Notes under the pieces: generated by a model | Database searches by the model: none | The model's input: the letters and a program-made list of their open reading frames with translations, nothing else | What the model was told of the DNA's origin: nothing | Assembly (NCBI GenBank): GCA_017432445.1 | Contig: JAFRJC010000002.1 | Coordinates: 1 to 59,728 of the forward strand | Direction of reading: 5' to 3' | Length of the DNA: 59,728 nucleotides | Origin: Eggerthellaceae bacterium | GTDB taxonomy: Bacteria > Actinomycetota > Coriobacteriia > Coriobacteriales > Eggerthellaceae | Part shown: positions 34,443 through 43,114 of the stretch, piece by piece | Position numbering within the stretch: position 1 is the stretch's first letter | Layout of the letters: every line of letters starts with the position of its first letter | Translations under genes and position numbers: made by a program

Positions 34443-35321
34443 ATGGACGCTGAACAAGGCATAAGCGGGCACGCGCACATGGTGTGCCTGCTGGGAAACC
34501 CCACAGGTCATTCGCTCTCTCCTGCGATACACAACCTGTCTTTCGAGCTTTTGGGAATCAACGCCACTTACCTTTGCTTCGATGTGGACAATGCCGATTT
34601 GGGAAACATCGTCGCAGCGTTCAAGGCGATGGAAGGCTGGGATGGGCTGAACGTGACCATGCCTTGCAAGCAGGCCATCATCGAGCACCTCTATTCGCTC
34701 GACGAGGCGGCTGGGCTCATCGGCGCCGTGAACGTCGTGAGCAAATCTGACGATGGGCACGCAATCGGTCACAATACCGATGGCTTGGGTTTCATGGTCA
34801 GCCTCGCCGAGGGCGGTGTGCACGCTGAAGGAGCGCGCATGGTGCTCTTGGGCCCCGGCGGTGCGGGCAGTGCGATCCTCGCCCAAGCTGCGCTTGACGG
34901 CGTCGCGCATATCGATGTGTTCGGCCGAGCGGAGGGCAAGAGTTTCCTGCCGGCGCAAGAGCTCATCGAGCGCGTCGTCGCCCAAACAGACTGTGGTGTG
35001 GAACTTCATGACCTGTCTAACACCGATGAGCTGGCGAGCTGCATCCAGGCAGCAGATATTCTGGTGAATGCCACGTCTGTCGGCATGGGCGAAGGCTGCA
35101 CCGATACGCCTGTGCCGCAGTCGCTCCTGAAGCCGGGCATGGCCGTGGCGGATATCGTCTACCACCCACGCGAAACGCAGCTCCTTCGCGATGCGAAGGC
35201 ACTCGGATGCACGACAGTTCCGGGTTTGGGCATGCTGCTGGCGCAAGCTGCCGCCAGCGAGGCCATCTGGTACGGTGCGGAAATGCCCGCCGACGAGATT
35301 GCGAGCCGACTATTCAATTAA
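34443..35321 (+). CDS. aroE: Shikimate/quinate dehydrogenase family protein
   Basis: This 292-residue NAD(P)-dependent enzyme has the AroE hallmarks: substrate loop GNPTGHSLSPAIHN (serines 24 and 26), catalytic lysine K76 in NVTMPCK, the NTDG motif, the nucleotide loop GPGGAGSAI and NATSVGM. It interconverts 3-dehydroshikimate and shikimate, or dehydroquinate and quinate in paralogues. A ten-residue N-terminal extension precedes the fold. The AAAGGTGG site supports ATG 34443. Location next to an MFS transporter and an aromatic-type Mo enzyme, away from other aro genes, suggests a catabolic paralogue acting on imported quinate/shikimate-like compounds, but this is inference. Confidence 0.88.
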   Translation: MDAEQGISGHAHMVCLLGNPTGHSLSPAIHNLSFELLGINATYLCFDVDNADLGNIVAAFKAMEGWDGLNVTMPCKQAIIEHLYSLDEAAGLIGAVNVVSKSDDGHAIGHNTDGLGFMVSLAEGGVHAEGARMVLLGPGGAGSAILAQAALDGVAHIDVFGRAEGKSFLPAQELIERVVAQTDCGVELHDLSNTDELASCIQAADILVNATSVGMGEGCTDTPVPQSLLKPGMAVADIVYHPRETQLLRDAKALGCTTVPGLGMLLAQAAASEAIWYGAEMPADEIASRLFN

Positions 35322-35425
35322 GAATATGATGAGCTGGAAGGCGCATTCCGGCTTCGCTGTTTATGCTCGATAAAACGCATTCCCCTCGCAGCTATGCTTT
35401 GACGAACGCATGCCAAAGTCGGAAA

Positions 35426-36829
35426 ATGCCGCGTATGGCGAAAAAAGGCGAAAGACTCGGAGCGGTGCTGGCCACGTATCTTGTGGGCTTGCTGATTGGC
35501 GGCCTGTACGTGGGCATGGTCTCGCCAGCGCGCACGGTTATCCAGGCGGATTTCGGAATCGACAGCGCAACCGGCATCTGGATGATCAACATCTACACGC
35601 TGTTCTACGCAGCGCTCATCCCTGTCATCGGCAAGGTGGCCGACACCGTCGGGCGTCGCCGTGTGTTCGCAGTGTGCGTGTGCACGTTCTGCGTCGGCGC
35701 GTGCCTGTGCGGCGTATCGCAAGCTGTCGGGGGTTTCGGGCTTCTGCTCGTGGGGCGCGTCGTGCAGGCTGCGGGTGCGGGAGGCATGATTCCCGTGGCT
35801 AATGCTGCCATCGGCACTTCGTTCCCACCCGAAAAGCGCGGGATGGCATTGGGGTTGGCAGCTGCCGTTATGGGCGTGTCGAACGTGTTCGGCGCAGCTG
35901 CTGGCAGCGCGGTCGTGGGGTTGTTTGGCGCCGATCGTTGGTCGGTGATGTTCTTCCTGTGCATCCCGTTCTGCGCATTGCTCGCAATTGCGGCTGTGAC
36001 CGTCTTGCCTGATGATCGGCCTGCACGCGATGACGACGCCGAGCGAAAGCCGATGGACGTGTCTGGGTCGGTGATTTTCGTGGCGTTCGTGCTGCTGCTC
36101 TTGCTCGGGGTCAAGGGAATCGATTCGGCGGCTCCAGCCGCATCGCTTGTGCGTCCGGCGACGTGGGTGCCGCTCGTGGGGGCGCTTGCCGTCCTGCCGT
36201 TGTTCAGGTTCGTCGAGCATCGTGCGGCAAGCCCGGTGTTTCATCTCGAGTATTTCCATAACCGTCCCATCGTCATCACGATGATCGTGTCGTTCTTCAT
36301 CGGATGCTTCGTCATCTCGCTCGTGCTCGTGCCTGAGTTGGCAGAGTTCGCATTGGACGACCCTCTGGGGTCAGGCGGGTACTACGTCATGGCCATAGGC
36401 CTCACGTCGTTTGTGACAACGCCCATCGGCGGGAAGATAATCGACAAGGTCGGCCCTAAACCAGTGCTCATGAGCGGCCTGGCCATCTCGATAGGCGGCC
36501 TTTTGTTCCTGGCGTTTGCCGTCATGGCCCAGCCAAGCTCTGCGGGCCTCATCGCTGGCTTGGCCATCGTCGGCGCCGGCATGGGCTTTGCGATGGGCGC
36601 GCCGACGAACTACATGATCCTGGAGAACACTTCCAAAGAAGAGAGCACTTCGGCCATAGCCACCATCACGCTCATCCGCCAGATCGGCACATCCATAGCC
36701 CCGGCGTTGTTCATCAGCGTCATCGGCGCCGTTGCAACCATGGAGGGCTATCGCAACATGCTGCTGTGCGTCGCCTTCTTCAACGCCTGCGCCCTCGTCG
36801 CCATGCTGTTCTACCGCTCGCCCCGCTAG
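35426..36829 (+). CDS. MFS transporter (DHA2-like)
   Basis: This 467-residue permease has about 14 membrane helices and MFS signatures: GKVADTVGRRRVF (motif A between helices 2 and 3), LLVGRVVQAAGAGGMIP and a second-half GGKIIDKVGPKPVL. The arrangement with 14 helices is typical of the drug:H+ antiporter-2 branch, which also holds organic-acid exporters and importers. The ATG at 35426 has only a weak GGA site; 35435 is an alternative. It follows the aroE-like gene by about 100 bases and precedes a LysR regulator, which may control both. Confidence 0.88.
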   Translation: MPRMAKKGERLGAVLATYLVGLLIGGLYVGMVSPARTVIQADFGIDSATGIWMINIYTLFYAALIPVIGKVADTVGRRRVFAVCVCTFCVGACLCGVSQAVGGFGLLLVGRVVQAAGAGGMIPVANAAIGTSFPPEKRGMALGLAAAVMGVSNVFGAAAGSAVVGLFGADRWSVMFFLCIPFCALLAIAAVTVLPDDRPARDDDAERKPMDVSGSVIFVAFVLLLLLGVKGIDSAAPAASLVRPATWVPLVGALAVLPLFRFVEHRAASPVFHLEYFHNRPIVITMIVSFFIGCFVISLVLVPELAEFALDDPLGSGGYYVMAIGLTSFVTTPIGGKIIDKVGPKPVLMSGLAISIGGLLFLAFAVMAQPSSAGLIAGLAIVGAGMGFAMGAPTNYMILENTSKEESTSAIATITLIRQIGTSIAPALFISVIGAVATMEGYRNMLLCVAFFNACALVAMLFYRSPR

Positions 36830-37001
36830 GCGATGTCAAAAATGATGAGACGAAGAATGCATCTCCGGCTCAACCCTCTGCCTTATGCTGGTAGTTTACA
36901 TGTGCTATAGCATCTGAGCCTCCTTTCAGCTGCAAGGCGAATTACCATGGTATTGCTCCCGTTTCCTGCGGTAATGGCCGACGAGAGGTTCGAGGTGCCT
37001 T

Positions 37002-37967
37002 ATGCAGACCGATTACCTGCGCTACTTCATAGACGTTGCGACACTCGGCTCGATGAGCGCGGCTGCAAAGAAGAACTTCATGAGCCCTCAAGGCATCAGC
37101 CGCTCCATCTCCGCGCTCGAATCCGAGTTGGGTTGCGAGTTGTTCCAGCGCGACAGCAACAAGGTGACGCTGACGCGCTTCGGCGAGCGTATGCTCGAAG
37201 ACGCACGTGAGCTGGTAGCGCACGAAAACCGCATTCGCCGAACTGTCCTGGAGCTGAACAGCGACAATCTGAAGAAGCGCCGCACGCAGTTCACCTGCTA
37301 TTGCAGTCCCATCTTCTTCGACACTCCGCTGTTCTTCCCCATGTCTGGATACAACATCGCGCTATACGGGAAGGTGCAGTTTCTGCAGAGGAGCACGCCG
37401 CATGTCGTGGACCTGCTCGTCGATGCAGCCCGCGTGATGCAGCCTGAGATTGTCATGGCCGGCGGACTGGGGCTCTTCGATCTGTTCGAAGACGAGAACG
37501 CCGTGATGGTTCAAAGACTTGTCGACGCAGGATACGAGTATCGGCCTTTCATGCGCACGCGCGATTACGTCTTGGTGCCCGCCTTTTCGACGCTTGCAAA
37601 CGCGCAGGAGCTCACAAAGGCCGAGATTCGCTCGCATAACCTCGCTGTGGCGGCAAGCGGGGGAATGGAGCGCGCGATTTCCCGGCATATCGGCTCAGAC
37701 AGCATCTACGTGTCATCGGGCGACAGCTCTTTCCGCAGCCATCTTTGCCGCATGGGCGAAGCCCTTACGTTCATCCCAGGCGCAGCGCTCGTATTCGGCA
37801 CGCCCGAAGGCACGGTGGCCGTTCCCATGGCGGATCCTTACACGATAGAAATCGGCTTCGCAGCCCGTATGAGCGCTTTCGAGGATGGCGTTCTGGCAGA
37901 TGCCATCGAACGCCTCACCACGTTCTACTCGCAGTATCAAGACGAGGGCGCCTTCGAGCTCGTGTAA
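37002..37967 (+). CDS. LysR-family transcriptional regulator
   Basis: This 321-residue protein begins with a LysR helix-turn-helix (QTDYLRYFIDVATLGSMSAAAKKNFMSPQGISRSISALESELG is the domain; key part SAAAKKNFMSPQGISRSI) followed by a linker helix and a periplasmic-binding-protein-like effector domain that is more divergent than usual and includes several cysteines near 105. It should bind upstream of the Mo enzyme genes at 38115 or the MFS gene and respond to a small molecule. GAGGTG supports the ATG. Sensor ligand unknown. Confidence 0.9.
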   Translation: MQTDYLRYFIDVATLGSMSAAAKKNFMSPQGISRSISALESELGCELFQRDSNKVTLTRFGERMLEDARELVAHENRIRRTVLELNSDNLKKRRTQFTCYCSPIFFDTPLFFPMSGYNIALYGKVQFLQRSTPHVVDLLVDAARVMQPEIVMAGGLGLFDLFEDENAVMVQRLVDAGYEYRPFMRTRDYVLVPAFSTLANAQELTKAEIRSHNLAVAASGGMERAISRHIGSDSIYVSSGDSSFRSHLCRMGEALTFIPGAALVFGTPEGTVAVPMADPYTIEIGFAARMSAFEDGVLADAIERLTTFYSQYQDEGAFELV

Positions 37968-38045
37968 GAATGCGTCCCTGCGGCGTTTTGCCAGCGGCGT
38001 CGTCTCACATCCTCAATTGATGGTTTAGCCCGCCTCATCATACCG

Positions 38046-38073
38046 TTGGGGCATGTGCATAGTGCACTAACAG
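38046..38073 (+). promoter_or_regulatory. Possible promoter with dyad upstream of the transhydroxylase-like gene
   Basis: TTGGGG and TAACAG are 16 bases apart, with the dyad GTGCA-TAG-TGCAC at 38055-38067 in the spacer. This is a candidate LysR or other regulator target about 45 bases before the start at 38115; the -10 is poor. Confidence 0.3.
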
Positions 38074-38114
38074 ATAATCGATGCATACCGATTCTGCTAT
38101 CGCGGGAGGGTCCC

Positions 38115-40727
38115 ATGAGGTTATCTGACGAAACAGCCGTCCACAACCTGGGTCTCGAGTCGTTCGGCGGCGGTGCGAACATCGTCGCCGTAGATGCGCT
38201 CGACGGGAAGGTGGTTCGCATACGCCCCGTCCATTTCGACCGCGATTACACGCCCGAAGAGCTGAACTACTGGCGCCTCACAGGGCGCAACGGCGTGGAA
38301 TTCGAGCCGGGCATGAAATCCTACACGCCTCCGTTTCCCCTGGTGTACAAATGTCGCACCTATTCGCCTAACCGCATTCCGTATCCCTTGAAGCGCATCG
38401 ATTGGGATCCGCAAGGGGAGAGGCATCCCGAGACGCGCGGCACGAGCAAGTACGTGCGCATCAGCTGGGACGAGGCGACGCGCATCATCGCAGACGAAAT
38501 CGTGCGCGTGCAGGGGGAGTACGGACCGCATGCGATCCTGTGCCAGGGCGACGGCCATGGCGAGAGCAAGGCCATCCACACGCCGCATGGCTGCATGACG
38601 CGCCTGCTGGACCTGTGCGGGGGCTACGTCATGCAGGCGCGCAACCCCGACAGTTGGGAAGGCTGGTACTGGGGTGCCAAGCATGCGTGGGGCATGGATC
38701 CCGTGGGGCAGAACACGCATTCCACCAACACGGCGCTCGACATCGCCAACAACTGCGATGCGATGCTGTACTGGGGTTGCGACTTAGAGACGAACTCATG
38801 GGGATGGGGTGGCCAGCAGGCGAGCCGCATGGCATATTGGTTCGACGCGTGCGGCGTCCAGCACATCGCCGTTGCGCCGGACTGCAACTACACGGCTGCC
38901 GTGCATGCCGACAAGTGGTTCCCCGTGCTTCCCAATACCGATGCGGCCCTTCAGCTGGCCATCGCCTATGTGTGGATCACCGAGGGCACGTACGACCGCG
39001 AATACATCGAGACGCACAGCGACGGGTTCGACTGGTTCGAATACTACGTGCTCGGCAACGAGGACGGCATCCCCAAGACGCCCGAGTGGGCCGAGCCCCT
39101 CTGCGGTATCCCCGCGTACCGTATCAAGGCGCTCGCCCGGTACTGGGCAAGCCATGCCGTGTCCATCGCGCATTGCAACGGCGGGTCGTATATCCGTGCG
39201 GCGTTTTCCCACGAGCCTGCACGTCTGGAGGTGTACCTGCTTGCCATGCAGGGCGTGGGCAAGCCGGGGCGCATCTCCATAAAGTTCATCGAATGGATCT
39301 TGTTCGGTATGTCGTCGTGCAGCCCGCTGCCCCCTTCGAAGGTGGTGCCGAACACAGCGGCATGCTACAACGGGCCGCTCATCGGTGAGATGGAGTCTTT
39401 CGTTCCCAAATGCCTGGTGCACAAGGCGCTGCGCGGCGAGCAGTTCAGCTGGTACGGGCGCGGCACTGCCGCGAACCCGCGCGCTGACCAGTTCGAGGAG
39501 TTCAGCTTCCCGGCGCCGGGCGAACCCGGCATCAAGATGCTGTGGTCCGACAACCCGTCGTTCACGACAAGCCTCAACGGCGGCAACGAGTTCCAAGATG
39601 CGTTGCGCAGCGAAAACCTGGAGTTCTACCTCGTGCAGGCACCGTGGTTCGAAGACGATGCGCGTTTCGCCGACATCGTTTTGCCCATCTGCACGAAATT
39701 CGAGGTGAGCGACTTCGGTACCGATAACGACGCGGGTCAGTGGAGCGCGGTGACCTACGAGAAGGCCGTCATCGACCACGTGGGCGAGGCGCTCTCGGAT
39801 TGGGAAGCCGTGCAGGAAATCGCCCGAGCGCTGGAAAAGCGCGGCGGGGCGTACGAGAATCTGTGGATGCGCCTGACCGGCGGAAAGACGGTCGAGCAAC
39901 AGGTTGAGGAAGGCTATGCGGCGTGCGGGATCCCCGAGGAAGAGCGCGATTTCGATGCGTTCAAGCGCCGCGGATATCAGCTGATTCCGACGGTGGAAGG
40001 TTGGGAAGGCCATCCCGTCGGGCTCAGCCCGTTTGCCGAAGACCCCGAGGCCAACCCACTCGAGACGCCGACGGGCAAGGTGGAGTTCTACTCCGTGCCG
40101 CTCGCGACGACATGGCCCGATGACGATGTGCGCGGGCCGGTGGCCCATTGGATCGAGGCGGGCGACGGGCACGATGACCGCTTGAGCAGCGAGAGGGCGA
40201 AGGATTACCCGTTCCTCATCGTGTCGAACCACCCGCGCTGGCGCGTGCACGCCGAGATGGACGACGTTCCCTGGCTACGCGAAATCCCCACGTGCAAGGT
40301 CATCGGTCCCGACGGCTACGCCTACGAACCGCTCTGGGTGAATCCTCTCGACGCCGCCAAACTCGGTCTGGCAGATGGCGATGTGGCGAAGGTGTTCAAC
40401 GAGCGCGGGGGCGTGCTCGGGGGCGTGCGCGTGACCGAGCGCATCCGTCCGGGTGCGGTGTACATGGACCATGGCGCCAACAGCGACGTCATCGTGCCCG
40501 GTCTGGGTGGTTTGGACCGCGGCGGCGCTATCAATCACATCTGCCCGACCGCCATGTCTTCCCGCAATGCCAACGGCGAGGTGACGAGCGGATACCTCGT
40601 GGGCGTCGAGAAGGTCGACGTGTTCGAACTGGCTGCGCGCTATCCCGAACAGTTCGCGCGCCGAGGATTCTACGATTCCTCGTACGGTGCAGATGTGCGC
40701 GACCATCTTGTGGATGCAGAGGGTTAG
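38115..40727 (+). CDS. Molybdopterin enzyme large subunit, pyrogallol transhydroxylase-like
   Basis: This 870-residue bis-MGD enzyme of the DMSO-reductase family has no N-terminal 4Fe-4S cysteine motif and no Tat signal, so it is cytosolic and its clusters lie in the partner subunit. That layout and length match pyrogallol-phloroglucinol transhydroxylase (AthL/BthL, about 875 residues). An Asp-Ser-Trp triplet (179-181) and a histidine at 148 fall where the Pelobacter enzyme has D174-S175-W176 and H144, with Ser as the Mo ligand. It probably moves or removes a ring hydroxyl. The partner starts 37 bases downstream. GGGAGGG supports the start. Catechol-dehydroxylase-like chemistry is the main alternative. 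Confidence 0.85.
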   Translation: MRLSDETAVHNLGLESFGGGANIVAVDALDGKVVRIRPVHFDRDYTPEELNYWRLTGRNGVEFEPGMKSYTPPFPLVYKCRTYSPNRIPYPLKRIDWDPQGERHPETRGTSKYVRISWDEATRIIADEIVRVQGEYGPHAILCQGDGHGESKAIHTPHGCMTRLLDLCGGYVMQARNPDSWEGWYWGAKHAWGMDPVGQNTHSTNTALDIANNCDAMLYWGCDLETNSWGWGGQQASRMAYWFDACGVQHIAVAPDCNYTAAVHADKWFPVLPNTDAALQLAIAYVWITEGTYDREYIETHSDGFDWFEYYVLGNEDGIPKTPEWAEPLCGIPAYRIKALARYWASHAVSIAHCNGGSYIRAAFSHEPARLEVYLLAMQGVGKPGRISIKFIEWILFGMSSCSPLPPSKVVPNTAACYNGPLIGEMESFVPKCLVHKALRGEQFSWYGRGTAANPRADQFEEFSFPAPGEPGIKMLWSDNPSFTTSLNGGNEFQDALRSENLEFYLVQAPWFEDDARFADIVLPICTKFEVSDFGTDNDAGQWSAVTYEKAVIDHVGEALSDWEAVQEIARALEKRGGAYENLWMRLTGGKTVEQQVEEGYAACGIPEEERDFDAFKRRGYQLIPTVEGWEGHPVGLSPFAEDPEANPLETPTGKVEFYSVPLATTWPDDDVRGPVAHWIEAGDGHDDRLSSERAKDYPFLIVSNHPRWRVHAEMDDVPWLREIPTCKVIGPDGYAYEPLWVNPLDAAKLGLADGDVAKVFNERGGVLGGVRVTERIRPGAVYMDHGANSDVIVPGLGGLDRGGAINHICPTAMSSRNANGEVTSGYLVGVEKVDVFELAARYPEQFARRGFYDSSYGADVRDHLVDAEG

Positions 40728-40763
40728 AAACCATTCGAAGAAGAATGCGGAATGGAGAAAACG

Positions 40764-41591
40764 ATGAAGGCTCTCATAGTCGATCTTGCGAAATGCAACG
40801 GGTGCCGCTGTTGCCAGCTGGCATGCAAGGACGAGCATTGCGGCAACGACTGGAGCCCGTATGCGCTCTCGCAGCCCATGAGCGGTCAGTTCTGGTGCAA
40901 CGTGGAGGAACGGGAGCGTGGGCGCGTTCCCGTGGTTCGCGTGGCGTACACGCCCGTGTTCTGCGGGCACTGTGACGAATGCCCGCTCGAAGGCGCTGCG
41001 CCCGACTGCGTGCGCAGAAGCGCTGACGGCTTTGTCATCATCGATCCCGAAGCTGCGCATGGACGTGCCGATTTGGCGGACCTGTGCCCGTATGGGCGCG
41101 TGTTCCATAACGTCGAGCTGGACGTTCCCCAGAAATGCACGGGCTGCGCCCATCTGCTGGAGAACGGTTGGAGCGAGCCCCGCTGCGTGGATGCCTGCGC
41201 GACGGGCGCCCTGCGCTTTGGCGATGAGGCTGACTTTGCCGAGGAGATTGCGCGTGCGCAACGCGGAAGCGCCGGGTTCGCCACCGATCCCGGCATCGGC
41301 TCGCACGTGTACTACCTGAACGCGCCCAAGCGCTGGATTGCGGGGACGGTCGCGGACCGCACCATCAACGAGGTGATCATCGGCGCCGACGTGGCGATTG
41401 TCGACGAGGCTGGAAACGAGGTCGCGCGCGTGCAGACCGACTGGGCTGGCGATTTCCGCTACTACGAGTGTGACCAAGCGCGCTATCTCGTGCAAATCCA
41501 TGCTCGAGGATACGAGCCGGTCGAGCTTGTCGCGGACTGCACTCAGGCCGATGTGGTGTTCGACGACGTGCTCGTGGTTCGGGAAACGTAA
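40764..41591 (+). CDS. Transhydroxylase-like Fe-S subunit with Cna-B-type domain
   Basis: This 275-residue electron-transfer subunit has ferredoxin-like cysteines for three 4Fe-4S clusters (C11, C14, C17, C21; C66, C69, C72, C81; C107; C124, C127, C140, C144). Residues about 195-275 form a carboxypeptidase-regulatory/Cna-B-like beta domain (ADVAIVDEAGNEVARV, YLVQIHARGYEPVEL). A small subunit with three clusters plus such a beta barrel is the diagnostic design of the pyrogallol transhydroxylase small subunit. GGAG precedes the ATG at 40764; ATG 40752 is possible. It forms the holoenzyme with the product of 38115. Confidence 0.9.
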   Translation: MKALIVDLAKCNGCRCCQLACKDEHCGNDWSPYALSQPMSGQFWCNVEERERGRVPVVRVAYTPVFCGHCDECPLEGAAPDCVRRSADGFVIIDPEAAHGRADLADLCPYGRVFHNVELDVPQKCTGCAHLLENGWSEPRCVDACATGALRFGDEADFAEEIARAQRGSAGFATDPGIGSHVYYLNAPKRWIAGTVADRTINEVIIGADVAIVDEAGNEVARVQTDWAGDFRYYECDQARYLVQIHARGYEPVELVADCTQADVVFDDVLVVRET

Positions 41592-41738
41592 AGAAGCGCT
41601 AAGCCGAGGGGCGGGCGTAAGGGAAAGGGCCCTTCGGCTTCCGATGGGGAAGGACGCGACACGCAACTAAAGAGCCCTTTCTGGTTGCATGCCGCAGTAG
41701 ATACGATGCCGCCGGCTGGCGGCGGAACGGAGGAGCAT

Positions 41739-43007
41739 ATGGCAACGAACGAAGAGCTGCATGCACAGCGCATGAAGCGCATCCACGATGCGGTGGCGTT
41801 GAAGGAACCGGACCGCGTGCCCATCATCGGATGGGGCACGCAGACGTTCTTCGCGATGGATGCCGGTTACACCGTGGCCGAGTGCATCTACGACTACGAG
41901 AAGGCGAAGGATGCCATCCGCAAGTTCCTCGCCCATTACGAACCCGATGCCGGCTGCGTGCTGGGCACCGCCTTCGAGGGGCAGGGTCAGATCCTGGACC
42001 TGCTGCAGCCGACGACGCTTCTTTGGGCGGGCATGGCAGGCCGCGAGATGGATCCGAACGGCGTGCACCAGTTCCTCGAGTTCGAGCTGCTCGAAGATGA
42101 TGAGCTTCACGAGCTAGCCGACAATTTCAACGGCTGCTTCCTGACCAAGGTCCTCCCGCGTGCCTTCAAGTGCATGGAGCCGATGAAACATTTCAACCTG
42201 GACGACACCATGAACATGACCATGGGTTCGTCGCCGGTGGCAGGCCTCATGGCGGCGCTCAGCAACCCCGAGGTCAAGCAGATGATCGAGACGCTGCAGA
42301 AGGCCCAGGAGCTGCAGGAGGCGTTCAACGGGCAGATGTTCGCGTTCCTCGGCGAGGTCGAGGGCATGGGCTTCCCCGTCATGACCGGCCCCCCGACGTT
42401 CTGCTCGTACGACTTCTACAGCGACTACCTGCGCGGAACGATGAGCACGTCGCAGGACCTCTATGAGAATCCCGAGTACCTGAAGGCGTTCATGGACCAT
42501 CATGTCCAGATCATCCTGGACCGCATCGCCGCCATGCCGCCGCTGCCCGGCCGCATGTGCTTCATGCCCATGCACAAGGGCATGGACGGCTTCCTGTCCA
42601 CCGAACATTACGGCGAGTTCTACTGGCCGTATCTGATGAAGATCGTGAATGCCTGGATTGACGCCGGAGCGATTCCCTACGTCTACACCGAGGCGTGCTA
42701 CGATGGGCGCGTGGAATTCCTCAAGCAGCTGCCTCCGGGCAAGTGCATCGTGCATTTCGAGGAGAGCAAGGACATAGAGATGCTCAAGCGCGAAGTCGGT
42801 GCCACGAACTGCATTTCGGGAATCTATCCGGCACGTCTTCTGGTTACGGGCACCAAGCAGCAGGTCGTCGACGAAGCCAAGCGCATCATGGACGTGTTCG
42901 CCCCAGGCGGCGGCTACGTATTCGACTTCGACGGCGGCGTGTACGACGCGAAGCGCGAGAACGTCGAGGCGCTTTTCGAGTGCATCAAGGATTACGGCAA
43001 GTACTAG
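41739..43007 (+). CDS. URO-D superfamily protein, paralogue 1
   Basis: This 422-residue TIM-barrel protein belongs to the uroporphyrinogen-decarboxylase superfamily, in the branch near corrinoid/coenzyme M methyltransferases. The usual zinc motif HxC of MtaA/MtbA is replaced by E318-A-C320 in PYVYTEACYDGRVEFLKQLP (cited as YTEACYDG). It lacks features for heme decarboxylation. It may act as a methyltransferase or as a binder of a methoxylated or corrinoid partner, but no corrinoid protein is in the window. GGAGGAG supports the ATG at 41739. It follows the Mo enzyme genes by 147 bases and precedes a paralogue. Confidence 0.85.
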   Translation: MATNEELHAQRMKRIHDAVALKEPDRVPIIGWGTQTFFAMDAGYTVAECIYDYEKAKDAIRKFLAHYEPDAGCVLGTAFEGQGQILDLLQPTTLLWAGMAGREMDPNGVHQFLEFELLEDDELHELADNFNGCFLTKVLPRAFKCMEPMKHFNLDDTMNMTMGSSPVAGLMAALSNPEVKQMIETLQKAQELQEAFNGQMFAFLGEVEGMGFPVMTGPPTFCSYDFYSDYLRGTMSTSQDLYENPEYLKAFMDHHVQIILDRIAAMPPLPGRMCFMPMHKGMDGFLSTEHYGEFYWPYLMKIVNAWIDAGAIPYVYTEACYDGRVEFLKQLPPGKCIVHFEESKDIEMLKREVGATNCISGIYPARLLVTGTKQQVVDEAKRIMDVFAPGGGYVFDFDGGVYDAKRENVEALFECIKDYGKY

Positions 43008-43073
43008 GAGTTGGGATAGGAATCTGACCCTTCTCCACACTCGGAGTTTGGCTCGTTCAATAATTGGGAAATG

Positions 43074-43096
43074 GTCCCGCCTACAGTGGGCGGGAC
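43074..43096 (+). terminator. Hairpin between URO-D paralogues
   Basis: GTCCCGCC pairs with GGCGGGAC around a seven-base loop in the 107-base gap. No T-run follows; it may set differential expression of the two genes. Confidence 0.5.
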
Positions 43097-43114
43097 GAGA
43101 CATAAGGGGGAAAC

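Noticed and set aside
38796..40250. 484-codon leftward frame inside the transhydroxylase-like gene
   Set aside because: Antisense shadow rich in Arg/His/Leu with no family; the plus-strand frame is a clear Mo enzyme.
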